64,000 nt of DNA from an uncultured Nitrosospira sp. (GTDB taxonomy: Bacteria > Nitrospirota > Nitrospiria > Nitrospirales > Nitrospiraceae). The position numbers and the translations under genes are program-made. The first letter of the stretch is position 1. Every line of letters starts with the position of its first letter. Shown here in pieces: positions 48,979 through 58,486 of this stretch. Below the pieces are notes generated by a model, which worked only from the letters and a program-made list of their open reading frames with translations, was not told the origin of the DNA and searched no databases. Location: assembly GCA_900696515.1 (NCBI GenBank), contig CAADGK010000052.1, positions 17,114 through 81,113 on the forward strand. Reading direction: 5' to 3'.

Positions 48979-49479
48979 TTACGGAAGCCGGTCCTTCAAT
49001 GTGATATGTCTGGCTGAGAGAGACGCTCCCATCGTGATGATTCCCACCATCCTGGGCAATGTGAACCGCTTCGGACCGGCTGAGCCGGGATTGAACAAGA
49101 GTGTCTCGCCCAGCCATTCATTCTTCGGCTGATGGGTGTGGCCAAAAATACAGATGTCCGGTCGCATGCGAGCGAGAAAGGCTCGCCCGTCTTTGGTCAA
49201 CTTTCCTCCCTCATATAAGATGTGGCGTACAGCGATCTGACGACCGGCCACCGAAATCACTGCCTCTGGAGGAAATCCGCTCTGTTCATATCCATCAACG
49301 TTGCCGGAGACAACGGTCACCGGAGCAATCGCCTCTAGTTGCTCGATCACGGACCGTTTGCCGATGTCGCCGGCATGAATAATATGACTCACGTTCCGAA
49401 AATACTTTGGGATGGCTGGATCAAAAAGGCCGTGCGTATCGGCAAGCACACCGATACGAATGGAATGGGTTGCAGTCAC
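48979..49479 (-). CDS. YfcE/MJ0936-type metallophosphoesterase
   Basis: The 166-residue protein has the full metal-ligand set: VLADTHG, IIHAGDIG, VVSGNVDG, VRHILYEGG and FGHTHQP. Members are cyclic- or nucleotide-phosphodiesterases with a two-metal centre. The GTG at 49479 overlaps the M48 stop by 4 bp (GTGA); the longer frame from 49527 would overlap the protease by 52 bp and is rejected. Coupling with M48 suggests joint expression, not shared function. Confidence 0.88.
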   Translation of the reverse strand: MTATHSIRIGVLADTHGLFDPAIPKYFRNVSHIIHAGDIGKRSVIEQLEAIAPVTVVSGNVDGYEQSGFPPEAVISVAGRQIAVRHILYEGGKLTKDGRAFLARMRPDICIFGHTHQPKNEWLGETLLFNPGSAGPKRFTLPRMVGIITMGASLSARHITLKDRLP

Positions 49480-50621
49480 GGGCTTGAACTCGTCGACGGC
49501 CCAAGTGATGTGCGAATCTTGGCCCACTCGAATGAAAAGGGCTCAAGTGTTGGCTTCGGCATGGCCGCCAACTCAATCTTCAACCGTTCGGCTCGACCGC
49601 TGCTCATCGGATGGGTGGAAAACCACTCGACCCGTCCCTCGTCTTTCTCCGCCAGCCGCTGGAAAAAGGTGATCATGCCCTCGGGATTGATCTTGGCCTG
49701 ATACAGCAGTTGCAGACCGGTCACATCCGCTTCGGTCTCTTGAGCGCGGCCGAATTTCAGCGTCATCAATTCCACGCCGAGCTGTTTCATAACCCCGCCC
49801 AGCCCCGGCGGATTGCCCAGCACGATCGATACCACGGCCACAAAACCCAACTGCTTGACGATCCGTTCGAGTCCATGCCGCTGGAGCACATGGTTCAGCT
49901 CGTGGGCCAAGACCCCTGCCACCTCTTCGGCGTTTTCCGCTTTCTTCATCAATCCGGTGAACACGACAATGTAACCGCCCGGCAGCGCAAAGGCATTGAC
50001 CACGTCGCTCTTCACGACCGTGATATTGAAGGTGTACGGATTGTCCGGAATCGGTTTGGCCAGACGCCGAACCATCTCCGTGACAGCATCGACCGCCGGA
50101 CCTTCCTTGACCACGTCCTGATGAATCAGAAAGTCACGATAGGCCGACTCTCCTAATTTGTTCTCCCATTCGACGGGGATACGATTGACGGCGAGTTCAA
50201 CAAGTCCATCACTCCCAAACCAGAGCCCCAACACCAGCGTTACAAGGATTGCCCCCACGATGGTCCAGACAGCCCGATGCCGCTGCCGAACCTGACGAAC
50301 TTGTGCGGCCGCATGTTCAAGCGGCATGGTCAAGTGGTCAGGCGCCGCTTGTCGAAACACACGGATCACATCGGGATTTTTCAGATACAGAGTTCGTTGC
50401 CCTGCCAGACCAGTCCATGTCAGGACCAGCTGATCATGATCCAACCCACCTGCTGAAACAGTCAGCGCCGAAAAGGACACTGATTCCGATCGGCTCTCCC
50501 CTCCATCATGATCTGGAGGAAACGTGATCGTGAGCCCATGTCCTTCAATATGCACAAGGCAGGGAATGCCACTGGCAGAAAACTCGTCGCCGAAACAGAG
50601 GGCATTGGAGGACATAGTCAT
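49476..50621 (-). CDS. M48-family membrane metalloprotease
   Basis: A 381-residue protein with an N-terminal cytoplasmic domain of ~110 residues, one TM (AVWTIVGAILVTLVLGLWFG), then a protease domain holding AHELNHVLQRHG near residue 240. Its HExxH supplies two zinc ligands, and EADVTGLQLLYQA supplies the Glu. FNITVVKSDVVNAFALPGGYIVVFTGLM is a family hallmark. It is BepA/YfgC-like in domain but anchored by an extra N-part. The ATG at 50621 is preferred because the longer frame starts inside a repeat. Confidence 0.88.
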   Translation of the reverse strand: MTMSSNALCFGDEFSASGIPCLVHIEGHGLTITFPPDHDGGESRSESVSFSALTVSAGGLDHDQLVLTWTGLAGQRTLYLKNPDVIRVFRQAAPDHLTMPLEHAAAQVRQVRQRHRAVWTIVGAILVTLVLGLWFGSDGLVELAVNRIPVEWENKLGESAYRDFLIHQDVVKEGPAVDAVTEMVRRLAKPIPDNPYTFNITVVKSDVVNAFALPGGYIVVFTGLMKKAENAEEVAGVLAHELNHVLQRHGLERIVKQLGFVAVVSIVLGNPPGLGGVMKQLGVELMTLKFGRAQETEADVTGLQLLYQAKINPEGMITFFQRLAEKDEGRVEWFSTHPMSSGRAERLKIELAAMPKPTLEPFSFEWAKIRTSLGPSTSSSP

Positions 50622-50635
50622 CGAATGATAGTCAT

Positions 50636-50726
50636 TGGTCAATAGTCATTGGTCATCGGTGAAGAGCGCTCTTACCCTTGGCGCATGACCCTCTCGTTCC
50701 CTCTACTGACCAATGACAAATGACCA
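50636..50726. repeat. Inverted repeat of GTCATTGGTCA units
   Basis: A 20-nt arm (50636-50655) pairs with 50707-50726 at 18 of 20 positions; the loop carries the 12-bp palindrome AAGAGCGCTCTT (50662-50673). It lies after the AIM24 stop (both flanking genes on the minus strand) and runs into the open frame upstream of the M48 start. Confidence 0.75.
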
Positions 50727-50737
50727 TTCACTCGTCA

Positions 50738-51421
50738 TTACTCCGATACAGGAATGAACTGTCGTACCCATGCGCCGAATCCACCGGGATTCCGGCTCTG
50801 AATGAAGACAATGCCCGGCCCGCGGAATCGGCACACGAAGCCTTCCCCCGAGGTAAAGCTGGCCACCCAGCCGGACGTGGCTTTTTCAATGTTATACGAC
50901 GTGGTGGATGACCAGGCCACCAGATGGCTATTGTCGACGATGTATTCCTGACCTGGTTTCAATTCGATCTTGTGAATGGCACCGAAGCTGTTCAGCACCA
51001 GCATGCCCTTCCCGCTCATCTTGAGGAGAAAGAACCCTTCCCCGCCCAATAATCCACGGGTCATACTCTGCATTTGGCTATCGATGGTGACTCCGTCCGC
51101 ACCGGCAAGAAATCCGTCCTTCTGCACCATATATTCGTTCACACCATCGAGTTCGAGAACCACCACTTCGCCGGGCACCGTTGAAGCGAGCAACACCTCC
51201 CCTGCGCCCCGACTCGCACGAAGAGTCTGAAAGAAAAATTTCTCGCCGGTCAGAAACTTCCGTGACAACGCTCCCAAAAATCCGCCTTCCATTTTGCTTT
51301 CGATATCGATGGTCGGCGAGCAGGCGACCATCGCACCCGACTCCGCCTTGATCTTTTCTCCTTCGGCCAACTCAATACGCACCATCGGAAACGCACCGGG
51401 ATACAAAATCTCGCTCTTCAT
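50738..51421 (-). CDS. AIM24/TIGR00266 family protein
   Basis: The 227-residue protein has the AIM24 pattern: ILYPGAFPMVRIELAEGEKIKAESGAMVACSP, GGFLGALSRKFLTGEKFFFQT, LLASTVPGEVVVLELDG and GYLVAWSS-like WSSTTSYNIEKA. This is a beta-helical, trimer-forming family of unknown function found in bacteria and mitochondria. GGAGG precedes the ATG. No operon partner is obvious. Confidence 0.9.
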   Translation of the reverse strand: MKSEILYPGAFPMVRIELAEGEKIKAESGAMVACSPTIDIESKMEGGFLGALSRKFLTGEKFFFQTLRASRGAGEVLLASTVPGEVVVLELDGVNEYMVQKDGFLAGADGVTIDSQMQSMTRGLLGGEGFFLLKMSGKGMLVLNSFGAIHKIELKPGQEYIVDNSHLVAWSSTTSYNIEKATSGWVASFTSGEGFVCRFRGPGIVFIQSRNPGGFGAWVRQFIPVSE

Positions 51422-51727
51422 GAGTTCAAACCTCCCAACTGACGTAAAGGGTAAGGGGTTAGGCGTGAGGGGTCAGGCGATAGAGGCAGGCCAGACCACG
51501 CCTCCATATCCCCACTTTTTGCAATAGTCCTCTTCTGATGACGGATAAGACCACTTAGCATCTTATTATCGATCCGCTCCATATCGTTCTGCTTTCGGAA
51601 ATGAATCGGTCACCTGGTAAACCAACACCGCCAAGTCCATCGCTGCATTCCACAAATCCTATTTCTTGTGAGGCTTATCCATATCTTGGTTATTCTTACC
51701 AGCCTTAGGCCTCACCCCTCACGCTCC
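51422..51727. other. Intergenic region with GTGAGGGG/CACCCCTC repeats
   Basis: A 306-bp gap with no gene. It holds GGGTAAGGGG, GGCGTGAGGGGTCAGGCG at about 51449-51480 and CTCACCCCTCACGCTCCTCACC at about 51713-51733, that is, runs of approximate 7-mers. Similar GGGTGAAG/GGGTGAGG runs lie near 41165-41200. The rest is unremarkable. Confidence 0.6.
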
Positions 51728-53173
51728 TCACCCCGTCACCCATCCGTACGCCCTTCGACTCGGTTCCGGCCCCTCCTCCAGGTAGCTCATACGGAGCCGC
51801 CCCAGGGCGTCACGTGGCACCTCGTGTCGTGTTGTCTCCACATCAATCCCGAACACTTTTGCCGCATTGAGACCAAAGATGCGTTCTTTGACCTGCCTCG
51901 TCAACGGTTGATAGCGGTGTTCCTGGATCAAAACCTCCGGAATTTGGAATCGTCGAAAGGCTTCGATTTGCCATTGCGGTGTTCCATACCAGATCGAATC
52001 CGTCCCCCACAAGACATGATCGACCCCGAACGCCCGAATGATCCGGCCCAGCAGATGCGCGCAGATCAGCGGATAGGTCGTCACGAGCTGAGCGAATGTC
52101 GACCCCAGCTCCATATAGATGTTGGAAATACCTGTCTCGCTCTCCTTCATCCGGCAGAATTCGGTGGTCCAGGGGATTTCGCCTGTTTTTGCAAAGACCT
52201 GTTCGATTGACGCCACTCCTCGGAACCCCGAGTGATAAACCAAAAAGTCGAGGTCCGGAAAGTCCTTGGCCGCCTGAATCAAGTCCCTTGGATGGTTGTA
52301 GTCTGGTACAGGGCCCAATGGAAGTCCCTTGTGAACACAGATCCGCTTGACCCGAAGCTTTCGCGCTTTCTCCAGCATGGGATAGGCGATCCGTTCGTCG
52401 TCCATCCGCCAGCCCCGGTCAAACCCCTTCGGACAGGACCCGGTGTAGCACTTCCAGGCATCGACCTTGAGCGTTTCAGCCTGCATAGCCATGAACTCCA
52501 AATCCGCCGCGCCCAACTGAGGAGTCACCAAGCCATGGGCCAACATACGCTGTGAGCCGGCTAATCGATTGATTTCATCTCGAATATGGGCCATTTCCTT
52601 CGGCGGAACCACGGCCTCTTGCGGGTAGGGACCCGGCGGCGTACTGATCAGCCCAACAGCGGTTTCACTGTCAAAGAAGACTTCCTTGACGAAATTCCTC
52701 CAGGACAAGTCATCGATGGTGCCCCGATCACCGGCCAGTCGTGGATTGAGTCCGGACTCACGAATGGACCGCCGCAACGCCAGCAACGCTTCCTTGGACA
52801 CGGCGCCCTTGCGAGCGGCTTCGGCATCAGCAGGGTCATAGCCGGATCCGACATAATGGGTTTGCACGTCGAAGATAAAATAGGGCGCGCCCTGTTGCTC
52901 CGCGAACGCCGCGGTTTCAAAAAGCTCAATGTCTCCGATATTGAAAAACTTACCGAATACTGTATTCATGGCCAACAGTGCCGCGGCCATCCCTCCCGTT
53001 GTATTCACGAACTCTCGCCTGGTCACTCCGCTGCCTGTCGCCGCTCGCTCCATGAGATCCGCGGCCGCTCGCTCGACACGATGCTGCTGCTGCGTCTGTG
53101 AAATGGGATGGAACTCTTCATTCGAGATGATCTGCGTCGGAATCCGCATTGGACAAATCAGGCCCTTCTTCAT
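51728..53173 (-). CDS. Amidohydrolase-2 family protein with Tat-like signal
   Basis: A 481-residue metal-dependent hydrolase. A twin-arginine-like segment TRREFVNTTGGMAAALLAM lies near residue 50, so a long n-region precedes an export signal. The domain starts FIFDVQTHYVGSGYD, with QTH in place of HxH, then RICVHKGLPLG, DLDFLVYHSGFRG and HVLWGTDSIWYGTP, the last Asp being catalytic. The ACMSD-like amidohydrolase-2 fold is clear; the substrate is unknown. GAGGT precedes the ATG. The gene stands alone. Confidence 0.85.
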   Translation of the reverse strand: MKKGLICPMRIPTQIISNEEFHPISQTQQQHRVERAAADLMERAATGSGVTRREFVNTTGGMAAALLAMNTVFGKFFNIGDIELFETAAFAEQQGAPYFIFDVQTHYVGSGYDPADAEAARKGAVSKEALLALRRSIRESGLNPRLAGDRGTIDDLSWRNFVKEVFFDSETAVGLISTPPGPYPQEAVVPPKEMAHIRDEINRLAGSQRMLAHGLVTPQLGAADLEFMAMQAETLKVDAWKCYTGSCPKGFDRGWRMDDERIAYPMLEKARKLRVKRICVHKGLPLGPVPDYNHPRDLIQAAKDFPDLDFLVYHSGFRGVASIEQVFAKTGEIPWTTEFCRMKESETGISNIYMELGSTFAQLVTTYPLICAHLLGRIIRAFGVDHVLWGTDSIWYGTPQWQIEAFRRFQIPEVLIQEHRYQPLTRQVKERIFGLNAAKVFGIDVETTRHEVPRDALGRLRMSYLEEGPEPSRRAYGWVTG

Positions 53174-53472
53174 GATGCGACCTCGGAACCTGAGATTGGG
53201 ATATGCTCCATGACCGTCCGTCGACCCTGTATGGAGCGCTGATTGTGTGAAATACTCACCACGCTGTCAAGCGAGCGTGACCGAGCCCACCTTGCTCGCG
53301 CGAAGGATGAAACACCGAACATCCGTGAAGCATCGTACGTGATGGGTGAAGCGTCCACCTTCCGAAACGAGATACGTTTCACGCTTCACAAGCACCGCAT
53401 AGTGCTGCGGCGGTCTGCGGGGGTGACAGGGGAAGCGCTTGCGAACACTGTAGCAATGCACTCGGGCAAGAC
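53174..53472. repeat. Intergenic repeat region with nested hairpins
   Basis: A 299-bp gap. GTGAAGCGT (53346-53354) pairs with ACGCTTCAC (53381-53389) and encloses GAAACG-AGATA-CGTTTC (53364-53380). The unit ACGAGATACGTTTCACG (53367-53383) recurs with changes at 60171 and 26454. A short frame at 53243-53575 covers this region but is not supported as a gene. Confidence 0.7.
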
Positions 53473-56400
53473 TTATCTCGATTTTGATGAGGCGGCAGAG
53501 GATTTCGTCTGGCCGGTAGAGGCATATCCGGCAGGAATCTCGACGACCACGTCCGATTGCGGATCCGCGTCTTGATCTTTCCCATCGTGACCGACACTGT
53601 AGAGCAGGCCCTTCTTCTGGTTGACCAACATCGGAAGCCCTGTGTACGGATCGTAGAAATTCTGTCCCGCTTTGGCGATCTTGTTAGGAAGATCGCCCTC
53701 TGAGGATCCGCGTCGCAGCCACGCCTGTAAACTTGCAAGCCGGAGATGGGCGTCCGTATCCACGATCATTCCGTTGTACACATCCCATGCCGGCAACGGG
53801 TCAACGCCGACGAGATTCTCCACGGGGTTGGCAAGATAATCCATCACGCCGGCCGCGGGAAAACGCACGTAGTCTTTCCACTTCGGGAGAGAGCCATACT
53901 GTTTTTCGCCGGTCGCTTGGTACGACGCTTCGTAGTACTTGGCATAATCGTTGAGCCGGCGCTGTTTCGGCAGGGGCAATGCCGATACCACCATCGCAGA
54001 CATTGCCTGACCTTCAGCTCTGGCCGCCTTTAACTGGCTCTCGTACGTCTTCCCGGCCGAAACCAGTTCACTTTGCATGGGCCATCGTAGCGAAAGTTCT
54101 CCCTGGTCGAGAGGGCGCACAAACTTGGTGATGCGGCCAAGATGTTTGGTATCGAAGTCCGATCGGACGAGCAGGCCCGAGGCAAGAGCGATGTCGTCGT
54201 TGATCGCTTGCAACGCCAACATTTTTACAGGAAGCGTCCTCGCTTGGCTCAGCACAACGCGCCACATTTCCATGTCGGTTTCAAGCCGGTCGACGGCGAC
54301 GTCCGTCCCTTGCACGAATCCGTCGGCCAGATGCAGTTGGTGGGCAAATACCATCGCCCCGCAGGGCGGACTGGCAGGCTGACCGTACCCCCAATCTTCA
54401 AATGGAAGTTTTTGCCACTGACGATATCGCTCGAGCATCACTTGATTCCGGCTGGTCCATCCCTGGATCGTCGTCTGATGTGCCTTGAATTGACCCATGG
54501 GATCCGATCCTCTGACCCATCCGCGTGCAGCGCTCGCAGACGCACTCAACCGGTCACCTGTTTCCGGCCCCGGAGTTCCAAAGCAACCCAATGCAGTCGT
54601 ACCATCCCCAACAACGGATTGTCCCTCGACTCCCTCGCGAAGCGCATCTTGCCCCACGGGCGCGTCGATCCCGATCAGCAGCGTATACGCATTCTTCTGT
54701 ACCCCTGAGAGTGTTCGTTGTGGCGTGGTCGTAAAACTTTGAAAAGTTGGTGACGGCGGTTCCTCCATGATCATCCACGTCAGTGCGAGCGCTCCAAGCC
54801 CCAACGCAATGCCTCCTCCCACAAGCACCGTAAGCCCGATGACGGTCCTGACGATGGCCTGTGTGGTCGAGAAACAGCTGCGCAGGAAACCGGCGATCGC
54901 CGTCCCCACTCCATTCAGCGTCACGGCAGACTTCCGGTGCTGAGCCGGCTGATCGTTGAGCGGTCTCGTCTCCGGCATCCTCCTGATCTGCGAAGATGCA
55001 ACAAAAGCTTCGGCCTGCGCATGGGATCCCGTGAACGACCGGCTTCCTTCCTCCTGTTCAGGAATCGCCGATCCTGCTGATGTCAGTGAGAAGGCAACAG
55101 GGTCTCGGTCCGATCGCGTCGAGACATCGGCTTCCATCCCGCTCTGTTGAGCGGACACGGGTTCAGGAATCGAAAGTCGTGTGCGAACATTCACTGAGTC
55201 TGATGGTTGATCGTCATGAAGACTCGGCTGTGAGATTCTCCGACTCTCCGGGGCACCTCCGCCGTCCTCCACGATGAACTTGCTCACCTTCCCTTCGATC
55301 GGAGCAGGCTCAACAGCCTCGCTGGTCTTGCGCATGTCATCCACGACCGGCAGAGAGAGATCTTCCGGAAGGCGCGCCTGAGCACCTTGCCCAACCGACT
55401 CAGTGCCCTCACTGGAATGGGCCTGCTCTTGCTCGATCACGACATTGGCAGGGACGGCAGGAGCCTCTCGAGGATCCACGACCGTGCTCAACCCTAGATC
55501 CTGGCCAGAAGACTGGGGCTCCGGTTCGGACGACGCAGAAGATTCTTCTTCATCGGCCCGCAAGGATTTTGCAATGGAGAAGTCCGGTGCTGATTCTATC
55601 TCCTGCACTGTGCCTGATATCGCCGTAAACGCCGTACTCGTCTTCACAGTCGAATCATGAGGCTCTTCCGACTGTACTGTTGGAACATCTTGTGCAAACG
55701 TGAAGGAGTCCGTCTCCGGATCGGAACCAGGGATCGACGGCGAAGACTCCGGTTGGTTTTCCTCAATTCGCGGAGCGCCCTCTGATTCATGTGACTGATC
55801 CACCGGCGGCTCGAGAGGCTCTGCAATGAGGGAATTCTCCTGAACTGAAGGGCTCACGTGCACCGACTCCTGAACAGGGTCCAATGACAGTGGCGCAGTC
55901 GGCACGTCCAACGTTCCCTGCGATTTGTTCGGACTTTCCGACTCTTGTGTCGGCGCTTCTCCGGCTGATTCCGCGACCGGCCGATCTTGAGAGGTTAGGA
56001 GAGGGGAAGGATCTTGAACAATCTTGTCCGGGCAAGTCGCGGCTACGGAGGTCGACGCATCCTTTTCCGGAGACGGCTCCCCGAACTTCCAGGCTGTATC
56101 AAAAACGGACTTCCAGGAAAACCCCGGCTGTTTCCAGGGTTGCGCTATCTCTTCGGCTGAAACCGTTGCAGCAGCGCTTGGTGAATCGGGAGAGCCGGCC
56201 ATCTCCTCCGTTTGCAGCCTCTCGGTCTGGACCGCTTGAAGCGGGATATTCTCATTGGTCGGTACCGGCCTCAATTCTGAATCAACCGGCTCAGTTCTCC
56301 GTACAAAGCTGAAGTTCGCTTCAGTTTCCGGCTTCTCACGCTCACCAGTCTGAAGAAGGACTTCTTTTGTGTTCGGCGCCAGTATCGACTCTGCATCAGC

Positions 56401-57906
56401 TGCCTCTGACCTTAGAGACAACGGAGATACCCCTCCGTCGGTCTGCGGGGTAGAAGACGGACCGGGCTCCTCAGTGCTCTCAGCGAAACCGGACGAAGGG
56501 TCTGCAATCAGCTCCGATCCCGACTCCCTCACCCCGGATGGGGGACGATCCTCATGCCGTAATATTGACGCTGGGATTTCAGGTGATGCCGCTTCCGGCA
56601 CCTGAATTGCGACAGCGTCAACTGCTGCCGGATCCTGATGAACATCCGAAGGCACTACGGAGGTTTCTGCCTCGGAACGCTCGAATCCTGAAGAAGGGTG
56701 AATCGCCTCCACTATTTCCAGCCCCATGAACCGACCAATCTCCTCCGCTACTGGGACCGTTCCGGCTTCTTGGAGGGAGTCAGCCTGTGGATCAATTTGA
56801 GCTTCAACGTCAGTTGATCGGTTCTGGTCAGCAGTCACCTCCTCCGACCGGACTGATTCCTGTTCAGAAGACCGGACCGACTGTAGGGAGGTGTCACTGA
56901 TCTCCGCGTTCGCCGACGATGGGGCACTGTCATATGGCGGAGACGTCACAGAGGATACTTCCGCCCCCTCTGACGGAGCCTGTACCCTCTGCCCCTCTTG
57001 AATGGATAGTTCTTCCGAAACGCTAGATTGTGCTTCGAGACCAAGCGAATCGGTTTGGTGCGCCGCATCTCCGTCCGACCGGAGCAATTCCTGCTCGGAC
57101 GATTGGGCTGTCTGCAGGAAATCAACACCGGGCTCTGGATGCGTTGCCGGTCGTGAAAGCTCAGAAAGAGGTGCGGCCTCAGTCGACAGCACCCCCCCGC
57201 CTGAAGAAACTTGGACGTCCCATGGCATCGTTCCATCTGCCCTGGATGGAGCCCGCTGTTCCTTTGAATCCGCTTCAAGAACGTCGTGATGGAGTGCCGT
57301 GCCTGTCCCGAGAATATTGTCCTGACGGAGTACCAATCGGCCAGTTTCCGCATCGAAAAAGGAGGCCAAACGGAACGCGACAGGGCTGGCCGGAGCCAGT
57401 TCCCGTATTTTTGAATAGAGTCGACCAGCATGATCCGGACGCTCTGGATCCGGATCTTCGATTAAGATATCGACGGCCTTCCCGTACTCTTCGACCGCCT
57501 CAAGGGCATTTCCCTTTTCTTGATAAATCATTCCAAGTTTTTCGAGATACGGCACACAACGCGGACCCGCAGCAAGATATTCACGGAGCAAAGATTCCGC
57601 GAGCCAATAGTCCTGCCGCTGGAAGGCTTCGGCAATCAGAGTATCGAACGCCTCTCTTGCCGGGATGAGGCTCCCTAATCGAAGATGGAGGGTGGCAAAC
57701 AGCCGGCGGGCCTCCATATTCACCGGATCGAGCGCCAGGAGTTCCTTGAGCGCGGCGGATGAACGCCCATACTTCCCGGCATTCATTTGGGTGATTGCCT
57801 CTTCCAGCAGGGCACTCTTTCTGCTGTAGCCGACTATCCCCCGCTTCGGGGTACGGGCCGTCTCCGTCTTATCTGATTTTATTGAGGGTTTCTTATTCCA
57901 TCGCAC
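53473..57906 (-). CDS. 1477-residue TPR / disordered / single-TM protein
   Basis: The N-terminus (~20-180) has TPR helices (ALLEEAITQMNAGKYGRSSAALKELLALDP, AVEEYGKAVDIL). About 800 residues of acidic, Ser/Glu/Pro-rich low complexity follow, including two related ~30-residue units (SSEQELLRSDGD and SSEQESVRSEEV). One TM lies near 1015-1040 (VIGLTVLVGGGIALGLGALAL). The C-terminal ~430 residues are folded and end with DPYTGLPMLVNQKKGLLYSVGHDGKDQD, similar to the tail of type II pseudopilins. The start is GTG 57906. Perhaps an envelope scaffold; divergent from the secretin. Function unknown. Confidence 0.8.
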   Translation of the reverse strand: MRWNKKPSIKSDKTETARTPKRGIVGYSRKSALLEEAITQMNAGKYGRSSAALKELLALDPVNMEARRLFATLHLRLGSLIPAREAFDTLIAEAFQRQDYWLAESLLREYLAAGPRCVPYLEKLGMIYQEKGNALEAVEEYGKAVDILIEDPDPERPDHAGRLYSKIRELAPASPVAFRLASFFDAETGRLVLRQDNILGTGTALHHDVLEADSKEQRAPSRADGTMPWDVQVSSGGGVLSTEAAPLSELSRPATHPEPGVDFLQTAQSSEQELLRSDGDAAHQTDSLGLEAQSSVSEELSIQEGQRVQAPSEGAEVSSVTSPPYDSAPSSANAEISDTSLQSVRSSEQESVRSEEVTADQNRSTDVEAQIDPQADSLQEAGTVPVAEEIGRFMGLEIVEAIHPSSGFERSEAETSVVPSDVHQDPAAVDAVAIQVPEAASPEIPASILRHEDRPPSGVRESGSELIADPSSGFAESTEEPGPSSTPQTDGGVSPLSLRSEAADAESILAPNTKEVLLQTGEREKPETEANFSFVRRTEPVDSELRPVPTNENIPLQAVQTERLQTEEMAGSPDSPSAAATVSAEEIAQPWKQPGFSWKSVFDTAWKFGEPSPEKDASTSVAATCPDKIVQDPSPLLTSQDRPVAESAGEAPTQESESPNKSQGTLDVPTAPLSLDPVQESVHVSPSVQENSLIAEPLEPPVDQSHESEGAPRIEENQPESSPSIPGSDPETDSFTFAQDVPTVQSEEPHDSTVKTSTAFTAISGTVQEIESAPDFSIAKSLRADEEESSASSEPEPQSSGQDLGLSTVVDPREAPAVPANVVIEQEQAHSSEGTESVGQGAQARLPEDLSLPVVDDMRKTSEAVEPAPIEGKVSKFIVEDGGGAPESRRISQPSLHDDQPSDSVNVRTRLSIPEPVSAQQSGMEADVSTRSDRDPVAFSLTSAGSAIPEQEEGSRSFTGSHAQAEAFVASSQIRRMPETRPLNDQPAQHRKSAVTLNGVGTAIAGFLRSCFSTTQAIVRTVIGLTVLVGGGIALGLGALALTWMIMEEPPSPTFQSFTTTPQRTLSGVQKNAYTLLIGIDAPVGQDALREGVEGQSVVGDGTTALGCFGTPGPETGDRLSASASAARGWVRGSDPMGQFKAHQTTIQGWTSRNQVMLERYRQWQKLPFEDWGYGQPASPPCGAMVFAHQLHLADGFVQGTDVAVDRLETDMEMWRVVLSQARTLPVKMLALQAINDDIALASGLLVRSDFDTKHLGRITKFVRPLDQGELSLRWPMQSELVSAGKTYESQLKAARAEGQAMSAMVVSALPLPKQRRLNDYAKYYEASYQATGEKQYGSLPKWKDYVRFPAAGVMDYLANPVENLVGVDPLPAWDVYNGMIVDTDAHLRLASLQAWLRRGSSEGDLPNKIAKAGQNFYDPYTGLPMLVNQKKGLLYSVGHDGKDQDADPQSDVVVEIPAGYASTGQTKSSAASSKSR

Positions 57907-58486
57907 GGATTAACCTTAGCAGATCTCTAGTATCCACGAGCCCAGGATGAGCTTCTTTGCCTCACAGCTGGATCGACCCCACGTTCTCACAGGACCTTAT
58001 CTGACACTGATGGGCGCGTATTCTTTGATGAGAGCCCATGACCTGCAACCTCACAAGTTGTTGATAGGTAATGGATATACTATTACTCGCTTACCATGTC
58101 TCCACCATCGGTCTGGAAGCACACAGGTTTTAGATGAGTTTCCTTGACCCGTAACGGCCATTCGCCCCTGCCATATGTTTGGATCGGATGTGAACCGGAC
58201 TTTGGGGATCTGCACACATACCCGTCCTTCTCCCTGTATTATCGGCTTTTTCATGCTATTCATTAACTTAGAAACAGGCTGAATCACCATCACACCCCTT
58301 CTGCCTGTGAGTGGTGCCTCTGGGGCCTGATGGGGTTGTGGATTTAACGGCGTGACCGGTCAATACCAGGTACACAGCAGCCAATTGCCGCAAAATGTAA
58401 TCCTGGTTGTGTCCTTAGATCCGCCTATGGTACGGTCAAAGGCGGTAATTGACTTTCATGAGTACCACGGAATTCCTAGCTCCATC
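57907..58486. other. Divergent intergenic region, no supported gene
   Basis: About 580 bp between the 1477-residue protein (minus) and the secretin (plus). Short frames exist but lack ribosome sites or recognisable domains. It should hold both promoters. The true secretin start might also lie here, in the frame open from 58352. Confidence 0.5.

Noticed and set aside
53243..53575. Plus-strand frame across the repeat region
   Set aside because: It is made largely of the intergenic repeat and the antisense 3' end of the 1477-residue gene.
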